Below, piece after piece: positions 14,137 through 25,439 of a stretch of DNA of 64,000 bases. Source of the stretch: Heliocybe sulcata (Eukaryota > Basidiomycota > Agaricomycetes > Gloeophyllales > Gloeophyllaceae). The notes below the pieces were generated by a model. It was not told where the DNA came from. It did not search any database and was given only the letters and a program-made list of their open reading frames with translations. Made by a program: the position numbers and the translations under genes. The stretch covers positions 1,273,508-1,337,507 of the forward strand of contig ML213504.1 in the NCBI GenBank assembly GCA_004369045.1. The letters run 5' to 3'. Positions within the stretch are counted from its first letter, which is position 1; the number at the start of each line of letters is the position of its first letter.

Positions 14137-17100
14137 ATGACCGACGAAGCTACTCCTCAGCCGACTCCTCAGCCCCAGAACGGCCAGAAGAAGGACGACA
14201 ACAGATCCACGTCGACCAACACGGGCCAGAAGGGGAACAACAGGAACCAGCAGCAGAAGAGGAACAATTCAAAATCCAGGACAGCGTCAATGTCGGGTGG
14301 CACACCGGGACAAACTGGACCCCGGCCTTCGTCCGCTGCAAGTAACAAGAAGCCGTCATCGAATGCTCCCACGGGTACTGCTGATTCGGGTTCAGATACC
14401 GCGAAGAAAGTGCCTGACGGGAAGAAGTCTGACCAGCGTGGTAAGAATCAAGGAGCCAACGCTGGACGAAACGCTGGCCATAGGAAAGGCCCATCCTCGA
14501 CTTCGCAGAACGGTAGACAAGTCGGCAACAATAGAGGCCAGGGTGCGCAGAGATCCGAATTGCCTGATTCTTCGCCTCCGATCTCTCAGTCCAATTCCGA
14601 GGGGAGTGCCGCCTTATCTTCCCTTCAGCGCGTAATTGCGGACCTCAAGACTAGCTCGCCCTCGTCGCAGCCCAACACCACGCCGCCCCAGCCCATGTCC
14701 TCCAACTTGCCGCCCAACGCGCCCGTCTTCCAGCCTGGAGCTGCGGCGTATCCCGGTTTGGGCAACAACGAGGCGCCTCGTCACCGCAAGGCCGCGTCTC
14801 TGGGGACTGCCTCCTCCCTGTCAGGCAACTTCGGCTCGTATTCCCCGAACCTCGGAGTGATGATGGAGGATGCGGAAGACGGGCGCGGCAACCAGGCCTT
14901 CGAGGAAGGCGAAATTGCGGACGGTATGTTCTATCAGCCTGGCCACCAGGCCCGATCCCAGTCCCAGAGCTTCACTGCTCCTCGCTTTGCGGCTCTTGCT
15001 CAGCAAGGGCAAGGCGACATGAACGGCGGCCGTCCGCAACTTGCCCCTGGATTCACCTTCGGGGGAAGGAAGCGCGCCAGCTCAAACAGCCCTATGGCGT
15101 CTCTGAGCGAAGAGGATCCTGGCTTCCGCTTCCCTCAGCAGGCCCAGCAGAGCTACTCTCATGAGAGCACCCTGCAGGGTGAGCCAAATCGCAGGGCGGA
15201 TCCAGGGGCAGGGTTCAACGGTATAATGGCTGAGCAGGTGAGTTCCCCACATGCTTCTTCTTTACCAGCGAGGTTAAATCTCAGCTCGTCAGATCGCCCT
15301 CCAGAGTCAGATTGAGGCGTTGCAGCAGCAACAGCAAGCGCTGTATGAACATCAACTGGCTCAGAACCAGGTGCTATCGTTCCAAACGCCTGGCTTGGCG
15401 CCGAGCAGGTCGGGCAGCCACCGCCGTGTTCAGAGCACTGTCCCCATGAGTGCCAGCCTCAGCGGGTTTGGTAACTTTGGCCTGCCAGCGTTGAATAACC
15501 TTGCCAGTCTGAACATGGGCCTTGACGGTCACAGTCAAGGTGTTCCTAGAGGCCATGGGCGGCGCCACAGCGTGAATGTTGTTAACAAGAGCAACAGCAA
15601 CCAGTCCATCTCCCTTGGATATGGTAGTCCGTTTGGAGCTCAAGACGGTTTTGACGACGGTTTCGCTCCTCCCCCCGGCTTTGGTGGTCACTCTCGTCAA
15701 GCTTCCCGTGCTGATTCCAGCTGGCGGATCAGTGCGTATTCCGCACAGTTCGTACGAGCAAATATACTGATTGCGATGAATCCTAGATGGTGGCGTCGGC
15801 GGCGTCCAAAACAATACCAACTTTGCTAACGATCTCGCCAATGCGCAGGCACAGCTTCAAAGTCTGCAGCAATTCCGTGCTGCAGCTGGAGGCCATCATG
15901 CCAAGATGCCTTCTTTCAGTTTCCCGAACATGTTGCCGAACATCATGGCAGCCAATATGATGGGCTTGACCCTGCCTGGTATGAATCTTCTGCAGCAGCA
16001 GCAACAACAGTTCCAGTCTCAGTTACAACAATCTAACCAACCCCAACGCAAGTCTTTATTCGCTCCCTACCTCCCCCAAGCATCCCTGCCACCTCTCCTT
16101 GCCGCCGGGAAACTTGTTGTCGGTATCCTACGCGTAAACAAGCGTAATCGTTCTGATGCATATGTATCAACCGAAGTCCTGGACGCGGACATCTACATCT
16201 GTGGTTCCAAGGACCGTAATCGCGCCTTAGAGGGTGATATCGTCGCGGTCGAGCTGCTGGACGTAGACGAGGTGTGGACGACCAAGAAGGAGAAGGAGGA
16301 GAAGAAGAGGAAGAAGGAGGAGAACGCTGCTTATGACAACAAGGGAGCTGGTGGGCGCAAGGATGACAAGAAGAAGGATGATGTCGAGGTTGAAGGGCAG
16401 GGCTTGCTCCTCTTCGAGGACGAAGAGTAAGAACAGCTTCAGTCTCTGTTGATTTGGATCCTCACTTCTCATTAGGGTCACTGACGATGTCAAGCCTCAG
16501 TTCGCTGGCCATGTGGTGGCTGTGGTAGAGCGTATGCCTGGTCAACTTTTCTCAGGCACGCTGGGTCTTCTGCGACCCTCGTCTGCCGCAACCAAAGAAA
16601 GGCAAGAAGCTGAGCGCCGAGAGAGGGAGGGAGACCGTGGTGACGAGCCCAGAAGGCCCATTGAGCGGCCCAAGATCGTCTGGTTCAAGCCTACCGACAA
16701 ACGTGTTCCCCTCATTGCGATTCCCACGGAGCAGGCGCCTGTGGACTTCGTCCAGAACCCTGATGCCTACGCTAACAAGCTGTTCGTGGCATGCATCAAG
16801 CGTCATGTAGGTTCCATTGTCATTCTGTTCGCGACAGTGCATCGGCTCATCTGTCCTCTAGCCCATCAGCTCTCTTCATCCGTTCGGTACCTTGGTCGAG
16901 GAGCTCGGGCCCATCGGCGACATTGAAGTCGAGACGAGCGCCCTTCTCAAGGACTGTAACTTCCCGACGGAGGAGTTCGCAGACAATGTACTGAAGTGCA
17001 TCCCGCCCGTTCCTTGGACGTAAGTGGATTTATTTTTGCGATGCATTTAGTGGCTTATCTGGAATATAGCATTCCTGAGCGCGAGTTTGAGGTTCGGAAG

Positions 17101-19156
17101 GATCTCCGGCAGGAGCGTGTCTTCACGATCGATCCTGAGAACAGCAAGGATTTGGACGATGCTCTTTCTATCAAGGCAAACGAAGATGGTACATACGAGA
17201 TTGGTGTGCACATCGCGGACGTCTCATACTTTGTCAAACCCAACACTGCTTTGGATCGGGATGCTCGCAAGCGTGCCACTAGCGTGTACCTCGTGCAGCG
17301 TGCTGTCCCGATGTTACCTCCCGTTTTGAGTGAAGAGCTGTGCAGTCTCAAGCCCGGGCAGGAGCGTTTGGCCTTCTCGATCATCTTCACGATGACCAAG
17401 GACGCGAAGGTGCTCAGTAAGTGGATCGGCAAGTCTATTGTCAAGTATGCAGCTCTACCTGTTCGTATTGTCCTAGTTTGTTGACTTGCCATCATTGCAC
17501 AGAACGGCGGCCAAGCTGAAGTACACCGATGCCCAGAATGTTATCGAGGGCAAACCACTCGGAGATGTGCCTGTTGCGCCGGAGCACTCGGCGCAAGGCT
17601 TAGAGCATGATATCAAGGTTTTGAACGACTTGGCGCAACAGTTGCGCACCAGGCGCTTCCAGAGCGGTGCCCTGGCCCTTGACGTTCCCGAGCTCAAGTT
17701 CAACATCGATGATAATGGTTTCCCAAGCGACTGCGAACAGCACCAGCGCCACGATGCGCACAAGCTGGTGGAAGAGGTGAGCCCTAGGCCATCTCGTTCG
17801 GGGAATAGACTGCCCATGCTCGGATAGTTCATGTTCCTCGGAAACGTCTCCGTCGCCCAGCAGATCGCGGTGCAATTGCCGGAGCAGGCCTTGTTGCGCC
17901 GCCACGACAGTCCAGGCGAACGACGACTGGCAAGTTGCTGTCTCACTTGCTGTTGTCCGTCTACTCATTGTCGATTAGAAAGCGTTCCTCGAACGCGCGG
18001 AAAGACTCGGCTACAAGCTGGACGCCAGCTCGGCGGGCACTCTTATGCGTTCCCTGGAGTCTATTACGGATCCTGTCGCTCGGAGGGCCATTGAGATACT
18101 CCTCCGCAAGGTTACCGCTACTGCCAAGTATTTCTGCGCTGGGATGCTGGACATCGCCAAATACCACCACTACTGCCTCAATGTCCCTTTGTACACGCAC
18201 TTCACGTCTCCGATTCGCCGCTACGCCGATATCCTTGTCCATCGTCAATTAGAGTCTGTCTCTCAAGGAGCAGGAAGTGAGTAGCAGAAGCACTTCCCTC
18301 GAAGGTCTCGTGACTAACGTATTGTGGACAGCTGATCCCAAATTTGCGATGGATCGCGACGCTGTGGCCAAGATCGCTCAACAGTGTAACATCAAGAAGG
18401 ACTCCGCTACCCTGGCGCAGGAGCAGTCCGCTCACCTTTTCCTCTGCGTACTGATTGCGGACCTCACTCGCCGCTACGGCCCAGTGGTACGCCAGGCGCG
18501 CGTCGTTAACGTTCTTGATTCTGCCTTTGATGTCTACGTTCCTGAGTTTGGTATTGAGAAGCGAGTGCACGTGGATCAAATGCCCATAGACGTGAGTCGT
18601 CCAATAGTGTCTGCGAGCTAGCATTGAGCTGACGAACAATCCAGAATCATGTCTATGACGAACACACGCACACTCTGCAGATCTACTGGTCCGACAAGGA
18701 CGTCATTACATGGCTCGCTGAAAACAGCGACGATGAGCACCTGAAGAAGGTCAAGCAGAATGCTGAGCAGCACGCTCAGAAGATGGAGGTTTCTTCGTGG
18801 TCAGTTCACGACGAGAAGGCGCTCTTTGATGAAGACGACGACGATGAGGACCAGATCGTCCTTGGACGGAACGTCGAGCAGGATGATGTGGGCACCTCCA
18901 AGCAGAGGAAGTTGTCGAAGGCCAAGGTTGCGCCCGAATTCGAGGGCCTCAAGACTTCTGCGGCCGGCCACAAGATCCAGGAAATCAGGGAATTGCAGAC
19001 GGTTCCGGTAAGTCCCGAAGCTCTCCGTGTTCTGGGAGCGTTTTGTAACACTGTCATCCTCAGGTCATTGTTACTGCCGACCTCACGAAGAGCCCTCCTG
19101 TCATCAAGGTATACAGCGTTAATCCCTACGCCGCTTCGAAGGAGGCGAGCAGATAA
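14137..19156 (+). CDS. SSD1: Ssd1/Dis3L2-type RNB-domain RNA-binding protein
   Basis: Homologue of yeast Ssd1, a translational repressor of wall-protein mRNAs that descends from the exoribonuclease Dis3L2. A long, disordered N-terminus rich in Gln, Asn, Ser and Pro is followed by cold-shock domains (starting near 16050 with SLFAPYLPQASLPPLLAAGK and LEGDIVAVELLDVDEVW, with a Lys/Glu-rich insert), then the RNB domain from about 17080 (FEVRKDLRQERVFTIDP, YEIGVHIADVSYFV, RAVPMLPPVLSEELCSL, YTHFTSPIRRYADILVHRQL) and a C-terminal S1-like part (VYVPEFGIEKRVHVDQM). The acids D-P-E-N-S-K-D-L-D-D at 17131-17160 are the Mg-binding set of active RNase II enzymes, which S. cerevisiae Ssd1 has lost. The disordered part holds five H-x-[RK]-x-x-S motifs, the Cbk1/NDR kinase consensus. 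There are about ten introns and roughly 1,300 residues. The gene looks complete. Confidence 0.9.
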
Positions 19157-19805
19157 TCCATGAAGATCATACGACGACCTGCGGTATGAACGCTCGTAAC
19201 TGACACCGCTGGTACGACTTCTGTACGAATAATGTAGTAGTAACTGTGACGCCTTTCTCTTTCTCTTCTCTCCTTGACGAATCGTGTTGGAGCGCTCCTT
19301 ATCCTAGCATCGCCCCGAGTACTTGTCTCGCGCCTTTCATATGCTGTCCTTCCTCCGAATTCGTTCCCGTAATTCCGTATCGTAGTCTCATATGTTGTGC
19401 TTGCTTTGAAACACCGCTGCGTAGTGCAGGGTCGGTCGCAATATAGGTTATGCTTCGTCGGTAGCTGTTCGTGGATGCAGAGTGTCCCGTGTCGATGCCG
19501 TCCACGCTTTGAAGCTTGAAGCTTTAAAGTAATGAAGGGCCTGTTCAGGTTGCCCATATATTCGCATAGCCTGACAGAGGTATAGGATACAGTTGGTACG
19601 CTACAGGAGGCTACAGTGAGTGTGTATATCACATTAATGAGAGTGGGCAATGCGATTTGAGCAGACAGTGGCAGCGAGAGGGATTACCGGTTAATTGCGA
19701 TGCACAGTACAGTACAGTAATATTCAAGAAGACGCCAATCGTAAGTCGTGAACATCATGGACACAGTTGCAACCAAGATCCAGCAAGGTTCAGTCATCAT
19801 CAACT
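19157..19805. other. Intergenic between convergent SSD1 and BTB gene
   Basis: A 649-base gap between two 3' ends. It is T-rich on the plus strand just after SSD1 and holds only short overlapping open frames without family features. I see no gene, repeat or RNA here; it is probably two untranslated regions. Confidence 0.6.
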
Positions 19806-21395
19806 TCATATCCAATTCGCAGCAGGCCGCGTCCGCATGGACTGAGACCCGCTCAGACCAGGGCTACGGGGCGCTGCGCCCTCCCTGCTCGCCGACCGTG
19901 CCTGTCGGTCGCGCAAGCCAGGAACAGTAGTGGCATCGGCGTCCACACCCGTGCGCTCGCGGCTGCGGGACAGGCGCGCCAGCTTATCCTTGCCCTCGTC
20001 GCTCTCGCCCTCCTCCTCGCGCAGCGTCTGCATGCTGTGCACCGACGCGTTCGAGCCCCGGCGCGGGTGCTTCGTCTGCGGCGGGGGCGGGAACTGGTAC
20101 GCGCTCTGGCTCTCGACGGCGGTGGCGGCGGTGGCGGTGGAGAGCGTGTGCGTGTGGGAAGCGTGGCTGGAGGTGTACCGGGCGCGGATCTCGTCGGTGC
20201 AGAGCCGCTGGAGGTCGTCGAGCCCGAGGTACGCGGCCTCGTCGCGGAGGTCGAGGAGCGCGTCGAGGCGCGCCGAGGCGTCCGTGCGGGAGGTGCAGCT
20301 CGAGAGCTGGACGTGGCGCGGGAGGCCGGGGCCGGGGGAGCGGAGGTACGCGAGGATGTGGGGGTACCTGGTGGCGTGTCAGCGTACGGTGCGGGAGCGG
20401 AAGAGGGGGACTTACGGTGCGCTGGGTCTGTCGAGGAAGACGTGGATGCTGGACGTGGACTGGGAGAGCAGCCCGGAGGCGGTGAGGTGGTGGTGGAAGA
20501 TCGAGTTGAAGGAGCTTGCGGCGTCGCTCGCGTAGGAGAGGCGCATGGACTGTCTGTCCTGGTCTTCCTCGTCTTCTTGGCTCTTCTTGGCCACGACTGA
20601 CTTTAGGTACGACGTCAAGTGGGACGGCTGGGAAGTCAGCGTGGTGAAAGACGTGCGGTACGAGGCGGTATTCGTCTCGAGCGTGACGATGATCTTTGAC
20701 GTGTCGATGACAGCCGATGGCACAGAGGACACGAGGATGGCTTCGAAGGGCGGCTGTGGGGCGGCTGCGGCGAGGTGTGCAGGGACGGCGGGCACGGCTG
20801 GGAAGTAGCCGGAGTGGGGCGGCGACCCGGACGAGGTGCGGGCGTTCTTGAGGGCGGGGCGCATCGGCGGCGACGGGGGCGCACGCGTGGGCGGGGCGGG
20901 GAGCGAGGTGGTCGATGCGGACGGGAGAGAGCGCAGGAGAAGGTCCGGGCTGGACTTGCTCGCGAAGAGGGGGAGAGGGGGGAGGGACGGGCTAGCCGGC
21001 GGGGAGGGCAGCTCGGCGCAGTCCTTGTTCTTCATCGGCTCCTCTTCCGCGTCCTCGAAAATGTCGTCGATGCTGTCGTTGCTCTTCATCCGCTTATGTG
21101 TGCCGTAGGAGACGCGCGCGGAGGAGCCGTGCAGGGCTTCCTGGGGCGTGCGGACGACGGTGGCGCCGGCACCGAGGGGCCCGCTCCTGGGTGCGCGGGC
21201 CCATAGGTCGAGGGAGTTTGTGAGCTTGGGCTCGGAGATGCGGACGGGCTTGACGGCGGTGGCGTAGGGCGCGGTCTTGGTGGTTGAGTCGGACGAGGAG
21301 GAACGGCCCAGCCAGTTCATCGGGTTGGGGAGGTTGGAGAGGGAGGGGCGGCGGAGGTGGGCGGGTGTCTTGCGGGAGGCGTCGTCGGGGGCCAT
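19806..21395 (-). CDS. BTB/POZ-fold protein with long disordered N-terminus
   Basis: About 510 residues in two exons; the one intron (about 20367-20414) sits inside the folded domain. Residues 1-190 are disordered and Ser/Pro-rich with an acidic patch (NDSIDDIFEDAEEEP) and a WLGRSSSSDS motif. From about residue 215 comes a BTB-type fold: VIDTSKIIVTLETNTASYRT, SFTTLTSQPSHLTSYL, an extended loop, then HVFLDRPSAP-YPHILAYLRS across the intron, and LLDLRDEAAYLGLDDLQRLC. The order strand, TS-TL, D-R-x-x-x-x-x-x-ILxYLR, L-x-x-EA-x-Y-x-x-L resembles the T1/KCTD type of BTB domain. The tail is polar with RRGSNASVHS. KCTD-type proteins are often oligomers or Cullin-3 adaptors, but I cannot assign that role here. 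The region is GC-rich, so long antisense frames are shadows. It is divergent from RPR2 with 159 bases between starts. Confidence 0.72.
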
Positions 21396-21554
21396 CTTTT
21401 GTCTTTGCTGGGGCGGCTGTATGCTTTAAGCCTAGCGAGGAATGCAACGTGTCGTGCATGGCTGGGAACGAGGCCGTCCGAGTACAATGCAAAAACAAAG
21501 ACAACACACAATAGGATTGTGACATGTCACGTGATCAACGTCACCGCGCCCACC

Positions 21555-22190
21555 ATGGACGTAACTGCGAGGTACCAGCTGTCTCTACCTCTGCTTCTTC
21601 GCTCTGCCTCTCCTGCTCTTTCAGCCTTGCATGTCGCCCGACTGAGACGTGTTCTCCCTCAAGAGCCGACTTTACAAGAGACCCACTGCCAACGGTGTGG
21701 GTCCTTCCTCTTGGACGGCCTCTCGGAAGTTAGGACTGCTACTGCTAAGAAGCGGAAAGTGGTCTCGCAGAAGGTACTGAGAAAAACCTGTGGATCGTGT
21801 GGGCATGTCCAACTGCGTCCCCTCGAACTTGGGAATGCGAGGCTCTTTCCAAAGGCAGGGCGGAATTTCAATGGCTCCTCTGATAGAAAGGAGATAGCCA
21901 CCACACCTATGCGGGAGAGCGAGTCCTCCGATATGGCGGTCATCTCACATTCTCAAACTACGGACACGGTACGCTCGTCATCCCGAGACGCTGCGCAGAG
22001 CCCTCGTCGTTCACCCTCCACGGAGCAAAAGCAGTCGTCATCCCTTCCCAACGCAGGTCCAGGCAAACGTCCCAAGAAAAAGTCGGGCCTGCAGGAGCTG
22101 CTTGCGAAGAACCGCGAGAGGGAGCGTCAGGCGCAAGCAAAGAAAGACAGCAGCCAAAGTGGCTTGGGGGCTTTCATGAGCGGTCTATGA
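21555..22190 (+). CDS. RPR2: RNase P/MRP subunit of the Rpr2/Rpp21/Snm1 family
   Basis: Protein subunit of nuclear RNase P, which trims the 5' leader of tRNA precursors, or of RNase MRP. The single exon encodes 211 residues from an ATG in a strong CACC-ATG-G context at 21555. The N-terminal half has two long helices with the pattern ARYQLSLPLLLRSASPALSA. A zinc site follows: HCQRCGSFLLDG and LRKTCGSCGHVQL, two C-x2-C pairs as in the Rpr2/Rpp21 domain. The C-terminal half is polar and ends in a basic, Gln/Lys-rich helix (GLQELLAKNRERERQAQAKK). Which of Rpr2, Rpp21 or Snm1 it is cannot be told from the zinc pattern alone. Family call is strong; paralogue is uncertain. Confidence 0.78.
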   Translation: MDVTARYQLSLPLLLRSASPALSALHVARLRRVLPQEPTLQETHCQRCGSFLLDGLSEVRTATAKKRKVVSQKVLRKTCGSCGHVQLRPLELGNARLFPKAGRNFNGSSDRKEIATTPMRESESSDMAVISHSQTTDTVRSSSRDAAQSPRRSPSTEQKQSSSLPNAGPGKRPKKKSGLQELLAKNRERERQAQAKKDSSQSGLGAFMSGL

Positions 22191-22471
22191 GCAGCCTCGT
22201 CTACTCATAGCCAGAGACTGTCCCTGTGCACTCACATCTCCACGAGGACTCGGTTGCATTACGTGTCAATTTGAGCAGCCATTCCATCCTCGCCAAGCTT
22301 CGCATCCTAACAAGATTATCATGATATCGCGCTCGTAGGACACATGTACTCTACCTCTATCCAATCCAACCATCACATCGGAACAAACGAATGTCAATAT
22401 ACGACTACTAAAATACCTGTCCATCTATATCATCATAAAGATACCCTCCCTTCCCTCTCCCTCCTCCTTCC

Positions 22472-23902
22472 TCAAACACTCGCCTTCTCCTCCCTCTCAC
22501 TCGACCGCGCGCTCCCCTCCTCGCCCACAAGCTCCTTGCTCACCGGCGGCGCGAGCGCGGGGATAAACCTGCCCGGCCAGAACGGCACGTACACCGCGAT
22601 GGCGATGAACAGCGGCAGCGTGTCGAGGCCGTAGAAGTACGACTCTGTCGTCGCGAGGTGGCCGACGTAGCCTTCCGAGAGCTCGACGGTGCGGTAGACG
22701 GACCGGATCTGCGGGTGGTGTGAGATGTGCAGGGGGGGAGGGAAGGCAGGGACTTACGAGGATCCCGATGCAGCTGATGAAGAGCGCGACCCCGAGGATG
22801 CGCCAGTCGTTGTACCATTTCTTGCCTTGGTCGATGGAGAATACTTCACGGCTGTTGCGCCATGCTCTGATTAGGAAGACGATATAGACGACGCTGAAGA
22901 AGAGGAAGGAGACGAATTGCGCTGCGAGCCCCGCGAGGAAGATCTGCATCGGCGCGTAGAAACCGTCAATGATGCATCATGAAAAAGAAGACGTAAACGC
23001 ACGTGAGACCCGGTCAGCGCAGTTTGCGGGTCGTTCGAGATGGATATACTGCCACCCGCAGCCTGGTTGAATACGCTTCGTGAGCTTTTCACTCGATCTG
23101 ACGATCAGGAAAAGAAAAGCCCACCTGGATCAGGAACGTGACGACGTCGGAACAGACGAAGAAGATGGTGATGCGGCTCGGGGGGACGAGTAGGTGCTGC
23201 TCGCACTTTAGGTAGCGCGCGAGACGGCCGAGGAGGACGTAGTCGGCTGCGATGAAGGCGCAGGGCTGGGGGAGGTGTCAAGGGCGGCTGGAAGGTGGGG
23301 AGAGTGGATGGAGACGTACCGAGAGCACGATGAGCAGGTATTCCGCGATGTATATCCCTTTGGATTCGGGGTGGTAGTGTAACCCGAATCTGCAGCCGAA
23401 GCCCATCGCCCATGCTGTCCAGATATCAGTCCACACTGGACATGATTTAGGTACAAGGTACTCACTGTATTCTCCGATGACCATTGAGAGCATCCACACT
23501 GCACCCCATTTCCACATGCTAAATGACTGGAAGAACGCCACGACTAGCACGAGACCTGGAGAAGCGAAGAGAAGCGGTCAGCGGGGTTAAGTGGGCATGC
23601 GGATCTCGAGGTCGAACGCGCGACGCCATGAGAAGACGAGAAGGAGCACAGCATACTATTAATTTCGGAGCACGCTTCCGACACCGACTGAAAGGAGAGT
23701 AAGACTTACTGAAGGCGATGGCGGTGAGGGTGTTGTTGGCGATGTAGCGCAGGGGGTTGTAGACGTCGTCTTTCGGGTCTGCGAACGGGTCGGCTGGGCG
23801 CGGGATGGTGGGGGCTTTGGCGGACGCGGGGGCGACGAGGAGGACGGCGGCGAGGAGGACGAGAAGCGCGGCGCGGCGGTGGGAGGGGGATAGGGAGAAC
23901 AT
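22472..23902 (-). CDS. RTA1-like seven-helix membrane protein
   Basis: Member of the fungal RTA1/lipid-translocating exporter-like family, located in the plasma membrane and linked in yeasts to toxic-compound resistance and sphingoid-base movement. An N-terminal signal-like helix (LLVLLAAVLLVAPASA) comes first. Six exons then carry about seven hydrophobic segments with the family blocks FFQSFSMWKWGAVWMLSMVI, FGLHYHPESKGIYIAEYLLI, GRLARYLKCEQHLLVPPSRI, FFVCSDVVTFLIQAAGG, HIFLAGLAAQFVSFLFFSVV, RILGVALFISCIGILIRSVY, RTVELSEGYVGHLATTESYF and YGLDTLPLFIAIAVYVPFWP. The C-terminal tail is short and acidic (ELVGEEGSARSSEREE). Five introns are consistent with splice signals. Length is about 330-340 residues. 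The substrate is unknown. Confidence 0.85.
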
Positions 23903-24768
23903 GGCGGGAGGAGGTGAGGAAAGGAAAGCGGACGGGTATTTGACTTCGAGAATGCCAAAGGCTCTGCACTGCGGGGCTTTATTGATTATTTATCGCGTGG
24001 TGATAACGGCGAGATGTTACACGCTGAGCAGTGAAATTAAGAGGGACGAAGAGGGTATATGCCCTCGCAGCATTAATGATCTCTGCGCCGGGGTCATTGT
24101 GGAGAATTATAGTGTTGGTGATGACGTGTTGGTGATGACACATCGGGCCATGGCCCGATTGCGATCTGCGATTGGCAGGATCCATCAATGTGCCTGGTTG
24201 GGAGTTCGCGCTGCTTTCGCGATTCATGGCGTTCAATGGATAGTCTGCCCGCAAGCCTGATGATTGGCATAATACTAGAGGTCATGTTGACAAGTTGAGT
24301 ATCTAGGAACGTCAGCAGCGCCTCCATATCTCCCCAAGGCGACAGACTTCTCTCCGAAATATTCGCAGTAGATGGTGGCTGGCTGACATGCACGACCGTC
24401 GCAGCACACAGCCCTCACGGAGATGATTGAGATCGAACCAATTCCCTCCCATCGCGGAGGGTAGGATGGACGGAAGCAACTCTCCGGCCAGTGTGATGAA
24501 ATTTGTCGGCAGCCTCTTGGGCAAATGTGATCAACATGGGAATCTAGTGACAGAATTATCACTCGACGTAAGGCTTACGAGCTACTGACCAAGTTGGGCC
24601 GGAACGATAAGGTCGCGTCATATCATGTCTTCAGATGGTGGTATATAAACCTCGGAATCACCGGCAGCCTGATCCTCCACATCGACCTGGGATGGTAGAT
24701 TCGAGCGTTAAGCGCTAAGCAATAGAAATTGACATGCAGTAGCTTGCCACAAAAGAAGCCAGTGACTA
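23903..24768. other. 866-base intergenic stretch with an orphan TATA element
   Basis: Lies upstream of the RTA1-like gene and downstream of the small minus-strand gene. Open frames on the minus strand (24094-24393, 24275-24562) show no family features. A clean TATATAAA lies at 24642-24649 on the plus strand, but no coding gene follows it before 24769. A short non-coding transcript or a decayed promoter are both possible. Confidence 0.4.
24642..24649 (+). promoter_or_regulatory. TATATAAA element without a downstream coding gene
   Basis: TATATAAA on the plus strand. The following 120 bases contain no coding frame worth calling, and beyond them lies the 3' end of a minus-strand gene. Called on the motif alone. 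Confidence 0.25.
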
Positions 24769-25276
24769 TTATTTCGGCGCCCATAAGTCGTACAGCTCCT
24801 TGTCGGCAGGGTCAAAACAAGTCACAAGGGTAGGATCCGAACGAATGCCGATCCTCATGGAACTTCCATTCGTATATTGCCCCGTAGGTCTGAACTGCGA
24901 GCGGTTGGCTAGTGCTTCGGTGAACGAGCGCGGTGTACCTGGCTCTGCTGTACTGGCCCGAGAATGGGAGGACATCGGTAAAGAAGCGATGGTGGACGTA
25001 GGGGACGCAGTGGTGGAGGAGATAGTCGACTTTGAAGCAAATTGAGCATACATAAACAGAGTGGGTATCTCGTACTGACCTCCGAGTCCGTTCGAAACAA
25101 ACCAGGCATAGGTCTCTTGGTGTTCCTGGCCCGCATAGCGGTTTCCGGTGTCGCCAGGGAGAAAACATCGCCATATGCTTGGCAATGTTAATGCCAGCTT
25201 TCGCGTAAAAGCAGAAGCTCTCCTTACCTGGTGGACCCGGAGATCGCGTTGGGGTCGACGGACCTGGCGAGGACAT
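24769..25276 (-). CDS. Small hypothetical protein, Ser/Thr-rich
   Basis: Not recognised. The start at 25276 has a strong GCCACC-ATG context and a first exon MSSPGPSTPTRSPGPP that ends in a good donor (G-GTAAGG near 25229). The frame that ends with TAG-free sequence to a stop at 24769 encodes TYAWFVSNGLGGQYEIPTLF, then a Ser/Thr/Pro-rich stretch (SSTTASPTSTIASLPMSSHS) and FDPADKELYDLWAPK. The acceptor that joins these in frame is at about 25115 (CAAG-AG). A nearer acceptor at about 25178 would put the rest in a different frame. The product is about 130 residues, without signal peptide or membrane segment. It is divergent from VID27 with 163 bases between starts. The exon structure is inferred and could be wrong. 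Confidence 0.5.
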
Positions 25277-25439
25277 GGTGGCGGAAGGGATGAACGCGTA
25301 TCGGTTCCGCAAAGCGGTGCAGACGCGCCTACAGTGTGACATAACGCGCTTGGGTGTCACATCCTAAACGATCGGGCAAAGCCTTCTTTGGCTTGCGCGC
25401 TCCACCTTAGTACCTCGTCCCTTGCTCCCTGCCCTCATC

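Noticed and set aside
19767-20600. Long plus-strand open frame of 277 codons
   Set aside because: It is antisense to the GC-rich BTB gene, Arg/Val/Gly-rich with no domain, and the opposite strand has a coherent protein.
20775-21206. Plus-strand open frame of 143 codons rich in Gly and Arg
   Set aside because: Same reason: a shadow of GC-rich coding sequence on the minus strand.
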